DNA of 64,000 nucleotides from JACQZU01 sp041908165 (GTDB taxonomy: Bacteria; Acidobacteriota; Holophagae; Holophagales; Holophagaceae). Shown piece by piece: positions 7,561 through 18,078 of the stretch (position 1 is its first letter; each line of letters starts with the position of its first letter). Location of the stretch: NCBI GenBank assembly GCA_041908165.1, contig JAYRFV010000065.1, forward strand, positions 62,001 through 126,000, written 5' to 3'. The position numbers were made by a program, and so were the translations under genes. The notes below the pieces were generated by a model. That model did not search any database, had not been told where the DNA came from, and saw only the letters and a program-made list of their open reading frames with translations.

Positions 7561-8338
7561 TGCCTGCCTCCTGCTCTGCCTGCCGCTGCTGGCGCAGAGT
7601 CCCGAACTCCGCCGCGCCGAATCGCGGCCGGTCAACGAATCGGTCGCGGAGGACGCGGACCTGCTGAAGGTCATCGAGCCGGCACGGAAGGAGATCCTCG
7701 CGGGCTTCGGCAAGGTGATCGCCCAGGCCCCCAACGGCCTGTTCCGCGGCCGGGCCGGCGAGGAGAACCTGCTCGGGTACTGGATCGCCGACGCCATGAG
7801 GGTCCGGGCCACGGCGCTGGTGGGAAGCCCGGTCAAGTTCGCCTTCACCAACGGCGGGGGCATCCGCGGCAACGTCAAGGCGGGCGACGTGAAGGTGGGG
7901 GACATCTTCGAGGTGATGCCCTTCGAGAACGAGATGGTCATCGTCGAGCTGACCGGGGCCGAAGTCGTCCAGGTGCTCAAGGAGTCCTTCCTGCGCCGCG
8001 CCGGAGAACCCTCCTCGGGCGTGAAGGCAAGCCTTTCCGGCAGCCCCGACGCGGCGGTGCTGACCGTCACCTGGAGCGACGGCAGCGCGATCGCCCCGGA
8101 CGAGGTGGTCAAGGTCGCCACGTCCGACTACCTGTACGGCGGCGGCGACTCCATCCCCACGTTGAAGAAGGGTCGGCGGCCCTACACCACGGGCCTGGCC
8201 CTCCGCCAGGTCCTGCTCGATGTGTGCGAGGAGCACGGCAAGGCCGGCAAGCCGCTGCAGCCGCCCCCGGGCGGCCGCTACGCCGTCCCGCCCGAACTGT
8301 TCCAGTCGATCCGCGACCGCAAGCTGAAGTTCCCCTGA
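7544..8338 (+). CDS. 5'-nucleotidase C-terminal domain protein (stand-alone)
   Basis: The 264-residue protein has an N-terminal signal peptide (MLPRPSACLLLCLPLLAQS). The rest corresponds to the substrate-binding C-terminal domain of UshA/5'-nucleotidases: FTNGGGIRGNVKAGDVKVGDIFEVMPFEN is split here as FTNGGGIRG, KVGDIFEVMPF and ELTGAEV, with the late YLYGGGD motif that stacks the nucleotide base. The metallophosphoesterase half is absent and is encoded by the next gene, 28 bases downstream. Together they would form a periplasmic nucleotidase acting on extracellular nucleotides to recover phosphate and nucleosides. The arrangement, with the C-domain gene first, is noted as a finding. Confidence 0.85.
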   Translation: MLPRPSACLLLCLPLLAQSPELRRAESRPVNESVAEDADLLKVIEPARKEILAGFGKVIAQAPNGLFRGRAGEENLLGYWIADAMRVRATALVGSPVKFAFTNGGGIRGNVKAGDVKVGDIFEVMPFENEMVIVELTGAEVVQVLKESFLRRAGEPSSGVKASLSGSPDAAVLTVTWSDGSAIAPDEVVKVATSDYLYGGGDSIPTLKKGRRPYTTGLALRQVLLDVCEEHGKAGKPLQPPPGGRYAVPPELFQSIRDRKLKFP

Positions 8339-8366
8339 ACCGCGCCCGCCCCCTGCCGAGAATTCC

Positions 8367-9338
8367 ATGGAACGCCGATCCTTCCTCGCCGCAACCGCCA
8401 CCCTCGCCGGTGCCCCCTTCGTGCTCCGCGGCGCGGATCCGGCGCCCTCCGGCCGGATCACCCTGCTGCACACCAACGACACCCACTCGCGCATCGAGCC
8501 TTTCGGTCCGGGCATGGGCAGCCTCACCGGCCGTGGCGGCATTGCCCGCCGCGCCACCCTGGTCCGCCAGCTGCGCAAGGACCTGGGCCCGGTGCTGCTG
8601 CTGGACGCCGGCGACGTCTTCCAGGGCACGCCCTACTACAACCTGTACAAGGGCCGCCTCGACTACAAGCTGATGAGCCTGGCCGGCTACGACGCCGGCA
8701 CCCTCGGCAACCACGATTTCGACTCCGGGGTGGAGGCGCTCCTCGCCGCCCTGGAGGAGGCGAAATTCCCCATGCTGAACTGCAACTTCGACTGCAAGGG
8801 CGCCCCGGCCCTGGGCAAGCGCCTGCGGCCCTGGCTGGTGCGCGAGTTCCCGGGCGTCAGGGTCGGGCTCACCGGCGTGGGCGTGGACTTCCGCAACCTG
8901 GTCTCACCCCGCAACCACGCCGGCGTGACCTGGAAGGACCCCTACGAAAGCCTCAAGCCGATGGTCCGGCACCTCCGCGAGAAGGAGAAGGTCGACCTGG
9001 TGGTGGTGCTCTCCCACCTGGGCCACGATTCCAAGGGCGAGCGCCACGACGACCTGAAGATGCCCGCCGCCGTGCCCGGCATCGACGCCATCATCGGCGG
9101 CCATTCCCACACCTTCCTGGATGAGCCGGTGAAGGTGCCCACCGTCGCCGGAAGCACCCTGATCTTCCAGGTCGGCTTCGGAGGCGTGAACCTGGGCCGT
9201 CTGGATTTCACCTTGGTGAAAGGCGCGGTCAAGGGTGCCAGCGGCGCCGCCCTGGGGGTCGACCGGGGCTGGGACTGCCGCTGCGGCGGCAAGGGCTGCC
9301 CGGTCTGCGCGCAGCTGCCCGCACCGGCTTTGGGCTGA
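8367..9338 (+). CDS. Tat-exported 5'-nucleotidase-type metallophosphoesterase
   Basis: This 323-residue protein starts MERRSFLAATATLAGAP, a twin-arginine signal (RRSFLA). The calcineurin-like catalytic motifs of the UshA N-terminal domain are all present: LLHTNDTHSR, DAGDVFQG, LGNHDFDSG, VVLSHLGHDSKG and IIGGHSHT, which supply the two-metal site. It lacks the C-terminal nucleotide-binding domain, which the preceding gene encodes. The C-terminal tail is odd: WDCRCGGKGCPVC, a Cys-rich CxC-x4-CxxC cluster after the last beta strand that could bind a metal or form disulfides. The Tat signal suggests export in folded, metal-loaded form, while its partner appears to use a Sec-type signal. Confidence 0.88.
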   Translation: MERRSFLAATATLAGAPFVLRGADPAPSGRITLLHTNDTHSRIEPFGPGMGSLTGRGGIARRATLVRQLRKDLGPVLLLDAGDVFQGTPYYNLYKGRLDYKLMSLAGYDAGTLGNHDFDSGVEALLAALEEAKFPMLNCNFDCKGAPALGKRLRPWLVREFPGVRVGLTGVGVDFRNLVSPRNHAGVTWKDPYESLKPMVRHLREKEKVDLVVVLSHLGHDSKGERHDDLKMPAAVPGIDAIIGGHSHTFLDEPVKVPTVAGSTLIFQVGFGGVNLGRLDFTLVKGAVKGASGAALGVDRGWDCRCGGKGCPVCAQLPAPALG

Positions 9339-9421
9339 ACCCGCGGCGGGCCCGCCGCGGCTGTTGATCCCGGCTTCCACGCATGGGAGCCTGGAAGCCG
9401 ACACCCTGATCTGGAGCAGCC

Positions 9422-11647
<2,226 letters not shown>

Positions 11648-11664
11648 CTGCGGATCCAGCGGAT

Positions 11665-12609
11665 TCAAGGGCCCGCCATCGCGGGCCCTGTTCCATGCTG
11701 CCGCGGCTGCCAGCGGGCCAGCCGGGAGGCGGCCCAGGCGCCCCATCCGCCCGCCAGCCGGCTGCTGGCTTCGCAGTGGCCGGCGCCGGGCACCACCGTC
11801 AGGTCGGGCACGCCCAGGGCAAGGACGCCGGCCACGGGCGTATCGCGGTCGGCCCCGCCGGTGACCACCGCCAGCGGGGTCCGCAGGCCCCGCGCCGCCC
11901 TCCGCGGTGAGACCGCCGCCGGGTCGAACCGGGCGAGCCGGCCGGCCCGGCCCAGGGCCAGCCATTCCGCGGGCCGCGCCAGGACCTCGAAGGGTCCGAG
12001 CGTTCCCCGGAGGTGGTCACGGGTGGCCGCCTGCAGGTCCTCGAAGGGGCACTCGAGCAGGGCGCCCCCCAGCGGGCCGCCGTCGCGCTCCAGGTCCTCG
12101 AGGGCGAGCAGCGCCACGGCCGCGCCCATGCTCCACCCGGCCAGGATGATGCGGCCACGCTGGACACCTTCGGCCTGGAGGTCCTTCACCACTGCGGCCA
12201 CATCCTGGCGCTCCCAGCCACCCAGGGTGCAGGCGGCGGCGGGATCGCGGTCGCGGCCCCGGAAGCTGAAGCCCACCGCGTCCCAGTCGGCCAGCTCGGC
12301 GGCGCGGCCCAGGGTGCCCCAGGCGTCGTCGCCGAAGCCGTGGAGGTAGATGACGACACCCCGCGATCCCGTCCGCTGCAGCCTCCAGACCTCCAGCGGG
12401 CGGCCCTCGCCGCCGAGCACCCGGACCTGTTTCCAGAGGGCCCCGCCCGAGGCCAGCCGCGCCCGGATCGCGGCGCGTTCGGTTTCGGTCCGAGCCGGCA
12501 CGGGCCCCGCAAGCAGCAGCGGCGGCAGCAGCCAGTATCCGGCCACCAGGGTGGCCAGGATCCAGAGGACCAGGGCCAGCACGGCGACGAGCAGGGAACG
12601 GCGGCGCAT
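11665..12609 (-). CDS. Alpha/beta hydrolase, membrane-anchored
   Basis: A 314-residue protein with an N-terminal hydrophobic segment (about residues 6-35), suggesting a signal anchor. It is followed by an alpha/beta-hydrolase fold: oxyanion region YLHGFGDD, nucleophile elbow GWSMG (Ser160), acid in VVTGGADRDTPV and His in PGAGHCEAS, giving a full Ser-Asp-His triad. It resembles the BAAT/acyl-CoA thioester or DUF-type hydrolase relatives of FrsA; the substrate is unknown. It lies 30 bases after the Ser/Thr kinase gene on the same strand and is probably co-transcribed. The 3' end is convergent with icd, with stops 17 bases apart. Confidence 0.85.
   Translation of the reverse strand: MRRRSLLVAVLALVLWILATLVAGYWLLPPLLLAGPVPARTETERAAIRARLASGGALWKQVRVLGGEGRPLEVWRLQRTGSRGVVIYLHGFGDDAWGTLGRAAELADWDAVGFSFRGRDRDPAAACTLGGWERQDVAAVVKDLQAEGVQRGRIILAGWSMGAAVALLALEDLERDGGPLGGALLECPFEDLQAATRDHLRGTLGPFEVLARPAEWLALGRAGRLARFDPAAVSPRRAARGLRTPLAVVTGGADRDTPVAGVLALGVPDLTVVPGAGHCEASSRLAGGWGAWAASRLARWQPRQHGTGPAMAGP
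11668..11689 (+). terminator. Hairpin after icd
   Basis: Perfect 9-bp stem AGGGCCCGC/GCGGGCCCT with loop CATC, 20 bases after the icd stop. The following tract (GTTCC) is T-poor, so it is a weak intrinsic terminator or an mRNA-stabilising stem. The hairpin lies inside the last codons of the convergent hydrolase gene, so it is partly coding on the other strand. Confidence 0.55.
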
Positions 12610-12639
12610 GCCCCGGCTACGGGGCAGCCGCCGAGCCGG

Positions 12640-14559
12640 TTAGAGCTTGATCTTTTGCCTTCCGTCGGCCTTGATGTCGACCGGCACCTTTGTGGCCTTG
12701 TGGGCGAAGCCGATGATGTGGGGGCCCTTGGTGACTGTGATGGAGCCCTGGCCATTGCTTTCGACGTCGGTGGGCAGGCCGTCGATGGTGACCATGTCGG
12801 AGGTGGGGAATGTATCGACCACGATCTTCACCAGGCCCGGCAGGGTGATCGTGTGCGGCTGCCCCGCCAGGATCTGCACGGTGTGGGTGGCCTTGTAGAA
12901 GACCTTGGGGGCGCTCAGCTCGACCTTGTACTTGCCGGGCGGCAGGGTGTGCTGGCTGGAGGTCGACAGCTCGCCGAGATCCTTGCCGTCGATCCGGGCG
13001 CGCACGGAAAAGGCCCCGGCGACCCGCAGGATCCCTTCGCTGCGGGCGTCGATGACCTGCTGCTTCTCGCCTTCCTCCGCCAGCCGGAAGATCTGCCCTT
13101 CCGGGGTCTCGCCGATGTCGAAGTCGCGGACGAAGCCCTGCTTCCCGAGGCTGAGGGTGAACTTCGCCTTCTTCCCCTCGTTCCACTTGACCTTCATCGG
13201 CGTGGTGCCGAGCACGGTCCCGTCCACGTTGATGCTGGCCCCCTCGGGGATCGAGGTCACCAGGATCTCGCGGATCACCGGTTTCAGTTCCAGCACCGGC
13301 GGCAGCGGACGGCCTGGGTCGAAGGTCAGTTCCTGCTTCTCGAAGCCCTTTCGCTCGATCCTCAGCCGGGCGCCCGGCCTGAGCTGCACCGTGGTCGGGC
13401 TGAGCGACTCCTGCAGCCTGCCATCGACGAACACCTTCGCCTGCTCGGGCCGCGTGACCACCTGGAGGCTCTCCCCGCCCCGGCCCTTCAGGAACAGCCA
13501 GGCACCGCCGCCGCCCACCGCCAGCATCGCAGCGGCGGCGATCATCAGCGGGGCGCGGCCCCGCCGTGGCTCCGGCAGCCCCACCGCGGTCTCCTCGTGG
13601 GCCCGGTTGAGCACCGGCGCCGCCAGGACGGGCGCGGCCTGCCCTGGCGCGGCCAGCCCTGGCTCGGTCCCGGGCAGGTGCAGGATCCCCAGCAGTTCCC
13701 GTCGGTCGTCCTTGCCGATCTCGCTGGTGACGTCCATGAGGTCCCGGACGAAGGCGATGCAGGTGGGGTAGCGGTCCGCGGGCAGCTTCGACAGCACTTT
13801 CCCGAACACCCGCTTCCAGCCGTCCGGAACGACGCCGAGCACCGGCGGCACGATCTCCACCGGCGGCTCGTTGACGATGCGGTAGAGGATGGTGTTGATG
13901 GAATTGCCCGGGAAGGGCGACTGGCCGGAGAGGATCTCGAAGGCCATCACCCCGAAGCTGAAGATGTCGGAGCGGTTGTCCACCGTGCCTTCGCGGATCT
14001 GCTCGGGGCTGGCGTAGCTGGGGGTGCCCAGGAAGGTCCCGGTCTGGGTGAGGCTGGCGTCCTCGCGCTTGGCGATGCCGAAGTCCATCAGCTTGGGGCG
14101 CCCGTCCTCGGTGATCATCACGTTGCCGGGCTTGACGTCCCGGTGGATCACGCCGAACTGGTGGGCGTGGTCGAGGGCCTCCGCGACCCCGGCGATGATC
14201 CGGAGCTTCTCCTGGAGCCCGAGCGCCTGGTTGGCCTTCACCAGGACGTCGAGGGGCCGCCCGGGCACGTACTCCATGGCCAGGAAGGGGCCCAGTTCGC
14301 TTTCGCCGACGTCGTAGATGGTCACGATCCCCGGATGGTTGAGCAGGCCGGACACTTCCGCCTCGCGCTGGAAGCGGGCCAGGCACTCCACCCGGTCCGC
14401 CTCGTTGCGGAGGGTGTCCATGCGCATGGTCTTGACCGCCACCTTGCGCTTGATCCTCGGGTCCTCCGCCAGCCAGACATTGCCCATGGCGCCCCCGCCC
14501 AGGAGGCGCTTGACCTCGTAGCGGCCGATGGAGGCCGGGAGGTTTTCGGGTTCAGCCAT
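12640..14559 (-). CDS. Ser/Thr protein kinase with PEGA repeats
   Basis: This 639-residue membrane kinase has a cytoplasmic N-terminal catalytic domain (residues 13-280) with the Gly-rich loop GGGAMG, Lys43, HRDVKPGN (Asp141) and DFG (159-161), all intact, and APE replaced by SPE as is common in bacterial Pkn kinases. An Ala/Pro-rich juxtamembrane linker (300-335) leads to one TM helix (337-357). The C-terminal region is extracytoplasmic: repeated beta-rich units such as AKVFVDG, ASINVDG and ARIDGKD are typical of PEGA domains. This suggests sensing at the envelope. It is divergent from the glycosyltransferase gene, sharing a 140-bp regulatory region. Confidence 0.93.
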   Translation of the reverse strand: MAEPENLPASIGRYEVKRLLGGGAMGNVWLAEDPRIKRKVAVKTMRMDTLRNEADRVECLARFQREAEVSGLLNHPGIVTIYDVGESELGPFLAMEYVPGRPLDVLVKANQALGLQEKLRIIAGVAEALDHAHQFGVIHRDVKPGNVMITEDGRPKLMDFGIAKREDASLTQTGTFLGTPSYASPEQIREGTVDNRSDIFSFGVMAFEILSGQSPFPGNSINTILYRIVNEPPVEIVPPVLGVVPDGWKRVFGKVLSKLPADRYPTCIAFVRDLMDVTSEIGKDDRRELLGILHLPGTEPGLAAPGQAAPVLAAPVLNRAHEETAVGLPEPRRGRAPLMIAAAAMLAVGGGGAWLFLKGRGGESLQVVTRPEQAKVFVDGRLQESLSPTTVQLRPGARLRIERKGFEKQELTFDPGRPLPPVLELKPVIREILVTSIPEGASINVDGTVLGTTPMKVKWNEGKKAKFTLSLGKQGFVRDFDIGETPEGQIFRLAEEGEKQQVIDARSEGILRVAGAFSVRARIDGKDLGELSTSSQHTLPPGKYKVELSAPKVFYKATHTVQILAGQPHTITLPGLVKIVVDTFPTSDMVTIDGLPTDVESNGQGSITVTKGPHIIGFAHKATKVPVDIKADGRQKIKL

Positions 14560-14595
14560 GGGATCCGCCGTCGAGCATCGAAGTCACAAGTACGA

Positions 14596-14650
14596 TTTGT
14601 CGCCTGGAAAACCATTAAAATCAATGGATTTTCCTGGCATTTGCGACAAA
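14596..14650. promoter_or_regulatory. 55-bp dyad in the kinase/glycosyltransferase divergent region
   Basis: Outer arms TTTGTCGC (14596-14603) and GCGACAAA (14643-14650) are perfect inverted repeats. An inner stem GGAAAACCATT (14606-14616) pairs with AATGGATTTTCC (14623-14634) with one bulged A. The segment is AT-rich against a 70% G+C background and contains TAAAAT/TTTAAT words on both strands. It sits between two divergent starts (14559 and 14700) and is likely an operator or paired promoter region; the binding protein is unknown. Confidence 0.5.
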
Positions 14651-14699
14651 ATCAGGAAGCGCGTGCCCAGCCGGCAAGCGGAGCGAGGTCCAATCGGCC

Positions 14700-16223
14700 A
14701 TGGAAATCCTGAAGACGACCATTCTAGTCGCCTATTTCTCGATCCTGACCATCCTCAGCGTGTACGGCGCGCACCGCCTGTACATGCTGCTGCTCTACTT
14801 CCGGCACAAGAAGGAGACCCCGCAGCCCCTCGGCGGCCCGGACTACCGTCCGCACGTCACCGTGCAGCTGGCGGTCTTCAACGAGATGAACGTCATCGAG
14901 CGGCTGATGGACTACGTGGTCGGCATGCGCTGGCCCAGGGAGAAGCTGGAGATCCAGCTGCTGGACGACTCCACCGACGAGACCATCAAGGTGGCCCAGG
15001 CCGTCTGCGACAAGTACCGGGCGCTGGGCTACGACATCTCCTACATCCACCGCACCGACCGCACCGGCTACAAGGCGGGCGCCCTGGACAACGGCCTCAA
15101 GGTGGCGAAGGGCGAACTGGTGGCGATGTTCGACGCCGACTTCCTGCCCACCCCGGACTTCCTCGAGCTGGCCGTGCCGCACTTCGCCGACGGCAAGGTG
15201 GCGTTCGTGCAGGGCTGCTGGGACCACCTCAACCGCGACTTCTCCCTGCTGACCCAGGTGCAGGCGATCCTGCTCGACGGCCACTTCATCTTCGAGCACA
15301 CCGCCCGCCACCGCTCCAAGGCCTTCTTCAACTTCAGCGGCACCGCCGGGATGTGGCGGGTCTCCGCCATCGCCGACGCCGGCGGCTGGGAGCACGACAC
15401 CATCACCGAGGACGCCGACCTGTCCTACCGCGCCCAGCTCAAGGGCTGGAAGGGCGTGTACCTCAAGGACCTGGTGGTGCCGGCCGAACTGCCGGTCGAG
15501 GTCAACGCCTTCAAGAGCCAGCAGCACCGCTGGGCCAAGGGCAATGCCCAGGTCATCCGCAAGCTCATGCTCACCATCTGGAAGAGCAAGGAGAGCCTGC
15601 ACACCAAGCTCGAGTGCTGGTTCCACCTGACCGCGAACTGCAACTACATGCTGATGGTGGTGCTGGCGGTGATCATGGTGCCGAGCATGATCATCCGCGC
15701 CGGCACCCCCTGGTACATCCTGCTGGCCACCGACGGCCCCTTCTTCCTCCTCAATGCGGTGAGCGTCGGCCTTTACTTCGGCCTCTCCCAGAAGGAGGTC
15801 AAGAACAACAGGAACTGGACCAAGCGGCTCAAGTACATCCCCGGCCTCATGGGCCTCGGCATCGGCCTCGCCCTCAACCAGGCCAAGGCCGTGCTGGAGG
15901 GGTTCTTCACCGACGACAAGGAGTTCAAGCGCACCCCCAAGCTCGGTGTCGACGAGAACGGCCAGGCCATGCACAAGCGCGCCTACAAGGTGCCCAAGAG
16001 CCTGGTCACCTTCCTCGAACTGGGCTTCGCCATCTACTACCTGGCGGCGGTCATCGTCGCCATCTACATCCGCAAGTGGGCCAGCGTCCCCTTCCTGTGG
16101 CTGTTCTTCAGCGGCTTCGCCTACATCAGCCTGTTCAGCCTGATGGACATGAAGATCTTCCGCCGGCTGGCGATGGAGGAACTGGACGACAACAGCGCCG
16201 AGGCCTCGCACCTGGTGCAGTAG
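14700..16223 (+). CDS. Family 2 glycosyltransferase, cellulose-synthase-like (membrane)
   Basis: A 507-residue processive-type GT2 enzyme. One N-terminal TM helix (residues 8-30) is followed by the catalytic domain, with LLDDSTD (88-93), FDADFLP (144-150, UDP-sugar/metal DxD), TEDADL (236-241, catalytic base) and QQHRWAKG (274-281, the QxxRW signature). About four further TM helices (around 312-335, 340-360, 420-450 and 460-480) follow. It probably makes or extends a beta-linked polysaccharide or glucomannan-like polymer at the inner membrane; the sugar cannot be told. No PilZ domain or BcsB neighbour is seen. The gene ends at a strong intrinsic terminator. Confidence 0.93.
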   Translation: MEILKTTILVAYFSILTILSVYGAHRLYMLLLYFRHKKETPQPLGGPDYRPHVTVQLAVFNEMNVIERLMDYVVGMRWPREKLEIQLLDDSTDETIKVAQAVCDKYRALGYDISYIHRTDRTGYKAGALDNGLKVAKGELVAMFDADFLPTPDFLELAVPHFADGKVAFVQGCWDHLNRDFSLLTQVQAILLDGHFIFEHTARHRSKAFFNFSGTAGMWRVSAIADAGGWEHDTITEDADLSYRAQLKGWKGVYLKDLVVPAELPVEVNAFKSQQHRWAKGNAQVIRKLMLTIWKSKESLHTKLECWFHLTANCNYMLMVVLAVIMVPSMIIRAGTPWYILLATDGPFFLLNAVSVGLYFGLSQKEVKNNRNWTKRLKYIPGLMGLGIGLALNQAKAVLEGFFTDDKEFKRTPKLGVDENGQAMHKRAYKVPKSLVTFLELGFAIYYLAAVIVAIYIRKWASVPFLWLFFSGFAYISLFSLMDMKIFRRLAMEELDDNSAEASHLVQ

Positions 16224-16242
16224 CCCGGCTGGAGAAACTGGG

Positions 16243-16271
16243 AGCGGCGGCGCAGGCCGCCGCTTTTTTTT
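16243..16271 (+). terminator. Intrinsic terminator after the glycosyltransferase gene
   Basis: Perfect 9-bp stem AGCGGCGGC/GCCGCCGCT with loop GCAG, followed directly by eight Ts. One of the clearest terminators in the window. Confidence 0.93.
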
Positions 16272-16351
16272 CGCGAACGCTCGGGGGTGCGGAGCAGGAA
16301 GCCGTCCCGACCTCGTTGATTGTTTTTGATCTTTTTATTGTTTTCAGGTTG

Positions 16352-16362
16352 CGTTTCGATCA
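16352..16362 (-). promoter_or_regulatory. Candidate operator word upstream of the deoR-like gene
   Basis: The 11-mer TGATCGAAACG is read on the minus strand here, 31 bases before the regulator ATG, and recurs on the plus strand at 17197-17207 downstream of the regulator. CGAAA/TTTCG words are common in operators of DeoR/GlpR-family regulators. The surrounding region (16316-16350) is T-rich with TGTTTTTGATC and TTGTTTTC, and probably holds the promoter. Confidence 0.4.
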
Positions 16363-16392
16363 TGCTTCCAGGCAACCGGAACGGATCCAAGC

Positions 16393-17154
16393 ATGCGCCA
16401 AGAGGAACGCTACAGCCTGATCCTGGAGCGGCTCGCCGAAAAAGGCTCCGTGGGCGTGAATGAGCTGTCCGCCGAGTTGAGGGTCTCGGTGGCCTCCATC
16501 CGCCGCGACCTGCAGCAGCTGGACGACCAGCACCTGCTGACCCGGACCCACGGCGGGGCGGTCGCCCTGAACATGGTGTACGAATTGCCCCTCCGGTACC
16601 GGGGCGGGCAGCACAAGGAGGCCAAGCGGCGGATCGCGCTGGCCGCCGCCGAGCGCGTGGGCGCCGGCGTCAGTTCGGTCGGGCTGACCGGTGGCACGAC
16701 CACCACCGAGGTCGCCCGCGCCCTGATGGAGCGCGCCGGGCTGACCATCATCACCAACGCGCTCAACATCGCCTCCGAGCTGGCCCTGCGCCCCAACCTG
16801 AAGCTGATCGTCACCGGCGGCTGGGCCCGGGCCGAATCCTACGAACTGGTCGGGCCGATGGCGGACGCCAGCTTCAGCGGGCTCAACCTCGACCTGGCCA
16901 TCGTCGGCGTCGACGGCATCAGCGCCCAGGGCGGCATCACCACCCACGACGTGGTCGAGGCCCACACCAACCGGGCCATGATCGACCGCGCGCGCAAGGT
17001 GATCGTGGTGGCCGACGGCTCCAAGGTCGGCCGCACCGCCTTCGCCCACATCGGGCCCCTGGCCGTCCTCGGCGAGCTGATCACCGACACCACCGCCCGG
17101 GCCGCCGAACTCGAGCGGCTCCGCGAATCCGGACTCACGGTCACCCTGGTCTAG
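16393..17154 (+). CDS. DeoR/GlpR-family transcriptional regulator
   Basis: A 253-residue regulator. The N-terminal DeoR-type winged helix (residues 1-57) has NELSAELRVSVASIRRDLQQLDDQHLLTR-type sequence (VASIRRDLQ is the recognition helix) and the hallmark THGGAV. The C-terminal sugar-phosphate sensor domain (75-235) has LTGGTTTTEVA, TNALNIASEL, VTGGWAR, VGVDGIS, GITTHDVVEA and VVADGSKVG. Such proteins repress sugar-uptake or catabolic genes until a phosphorylated sugar binds. Position before the TonB-receptor locus suggests it controls that locus and itself; shared CGAAA words on both sides of the gene support this weakly. Confidence 0.92.
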   Translation: MRQEERYSLILERLAEKGSVGVNELSAELRVSVASIRRDLQQLDDQHLLTRTHGGAVALNMVYELPLRYRGGQHKEAKRRIALAAAERVGAGVSSVGLTGGTTTTEVARALMERAGLTIITNALNIASELALRPNLKLIVTGGWARAESYELVGPMADASFSGLNLDLAIVGVDGISAQGGITTHDVVEAHTNRAMIDRARKVIVVADGSKVGRTAFAHIGPLAVLGELITDTTARAAELERLRESGLTVTLV

Positions 17155-17196
17155 CCATGACGACGCCGCTCCGAAACGTGCAGCCTGAACCGGCCC

Positions 17197-17207
17197 TGAT
17201 CGAAACG
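17197..17207 (+). promoter_or_regulatory. Second copy of the 11-base candidate operator word
   Basis: TGATCGAAACG, identical to the minus-strand word at 16352-16362. CCGAAACG (17171-17178) lies nearby, and CTCGAACCGATTC (17288-17300) is similar. All precede the outer-membrane protein/TonB-receptor genes. Proposed as a binding site for the adjacent DeoR-family protein. Confidence 0.4.
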
Positions 17208-17373
17208 GGCAGCGAACGTGTCCAGTCAGGACGTGAAACCCGCCCTGACCCCGCATTCGGAGCCATCCAGCCGACGTTCGACCGGAATCTCGAACCGATT
17301 CTGGATTTTTTTGATTGATCCCCCGGGCGGAACCTCGCCCCCCGCCCCAGCCCCCTTCCCCCAGGAGTCCCCC

Positions 17374-18054
17374 ATGCCCAGGTCCCTCCTTCTGCGACTC
17401 GCGGCGCTGGTCCTCGCGACCGGCCCCCTCCTGACGGCCCAGGAGGCCGTCTCCTACACCTTCAAGCTGGCCGGCGGCCCGGCCACGGGCGGCCTGAAGA
17501 ATCCGCTCGGCAACGCCGGATTCACCTTCGGCGCCGACCTCGAGGCGGCCTTCCGCCTGGGCTCCGGCGCCCAGCTGGTGGCCGGGCTCGGATGGCGCGC
17601 CTTCCCCGGCGATTTCACGGTGGTGAGTTCCATCCCCTTCACCTACGCCGCCACCGGCGTGAACCCGACCATCTACGAGAGCCGGGTGCGCAAGCCGGAG
17701 GCCCAGGGCTGGCAGCTGACCGGCCTGTACCGGAGCCCGCTGCCGGTCTGGACCGGCGCCTACTGGCAGGCCGGCCTGCGCATCGGCTCCAACCGGCTCA
17801 CGGAAACCGACACCGGGACGCAGCTGGTCACCGACGGCCGCGCCAGCACCGTGTCCGGCAACGTCCTCGCGGTCAACACCATCGCCGTCCAGCGCACCAG
17901 CACCACGCTCTCGGCCGGGGCCATGGCCGGGGCCGGCTACGCCTTCGGGGACTTCACCCTCGAGCTGAACCTCTGGACGGCCTCGGTCGAGAGCGCCGTC
18001 CTCGGCAAGCACAGCGGCCTGGTGTCCGAACTCGCCTTCGGCTTCCGCTTCTAA
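17374..18054 (+). CDS. Putative outer-membrane beta-barrel protein
   Basis: A 226-residue protein starting MPRSLLLRLAALVLATGPLL, a signal peptide ending near TAQ-EA. The rest alternates short amphipathic beta strands (GFTFGADLEAAFRLG, QLVAGLGWRAF, YWQAGLRIGS, AMAGAGYAFGDFTLELNLW) and ends with FGFRF, an aromatic C-terminal residue as used for BAM-dependent insertion. An upstream in-frame start at 17218 is less likely; ATG 17374 has AGGAG seven bases before it. No named family is recognised. It precedes the TonB receptor by 24 bases and is probably co-transcribed and functionally linked to it. Confidence 0.75.
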   Translation: MPRSLLLRLAALVLATGPLLTAQEAVSYTFKLAGGPATGGLKNPLGNAGFTFGADLEAAFRLGSGAQLVAGLGWRAFPGDFTVVSSIPFTYAATGVNPTIYESRVRKPEAQGWQLTGLYRSPLPVWTGAYWQAGLRIGSNRLTETDTGTQLVTDGRASTVSGNVLAVNTIAVQRTSTTLSAGAMAGAGYAFGDFTLELNLWTASVESAVLGKHSGLVSELAFGFRF

Positions 18055-18078
18055 CCGGATTCGGCTACCGGAGATCCC

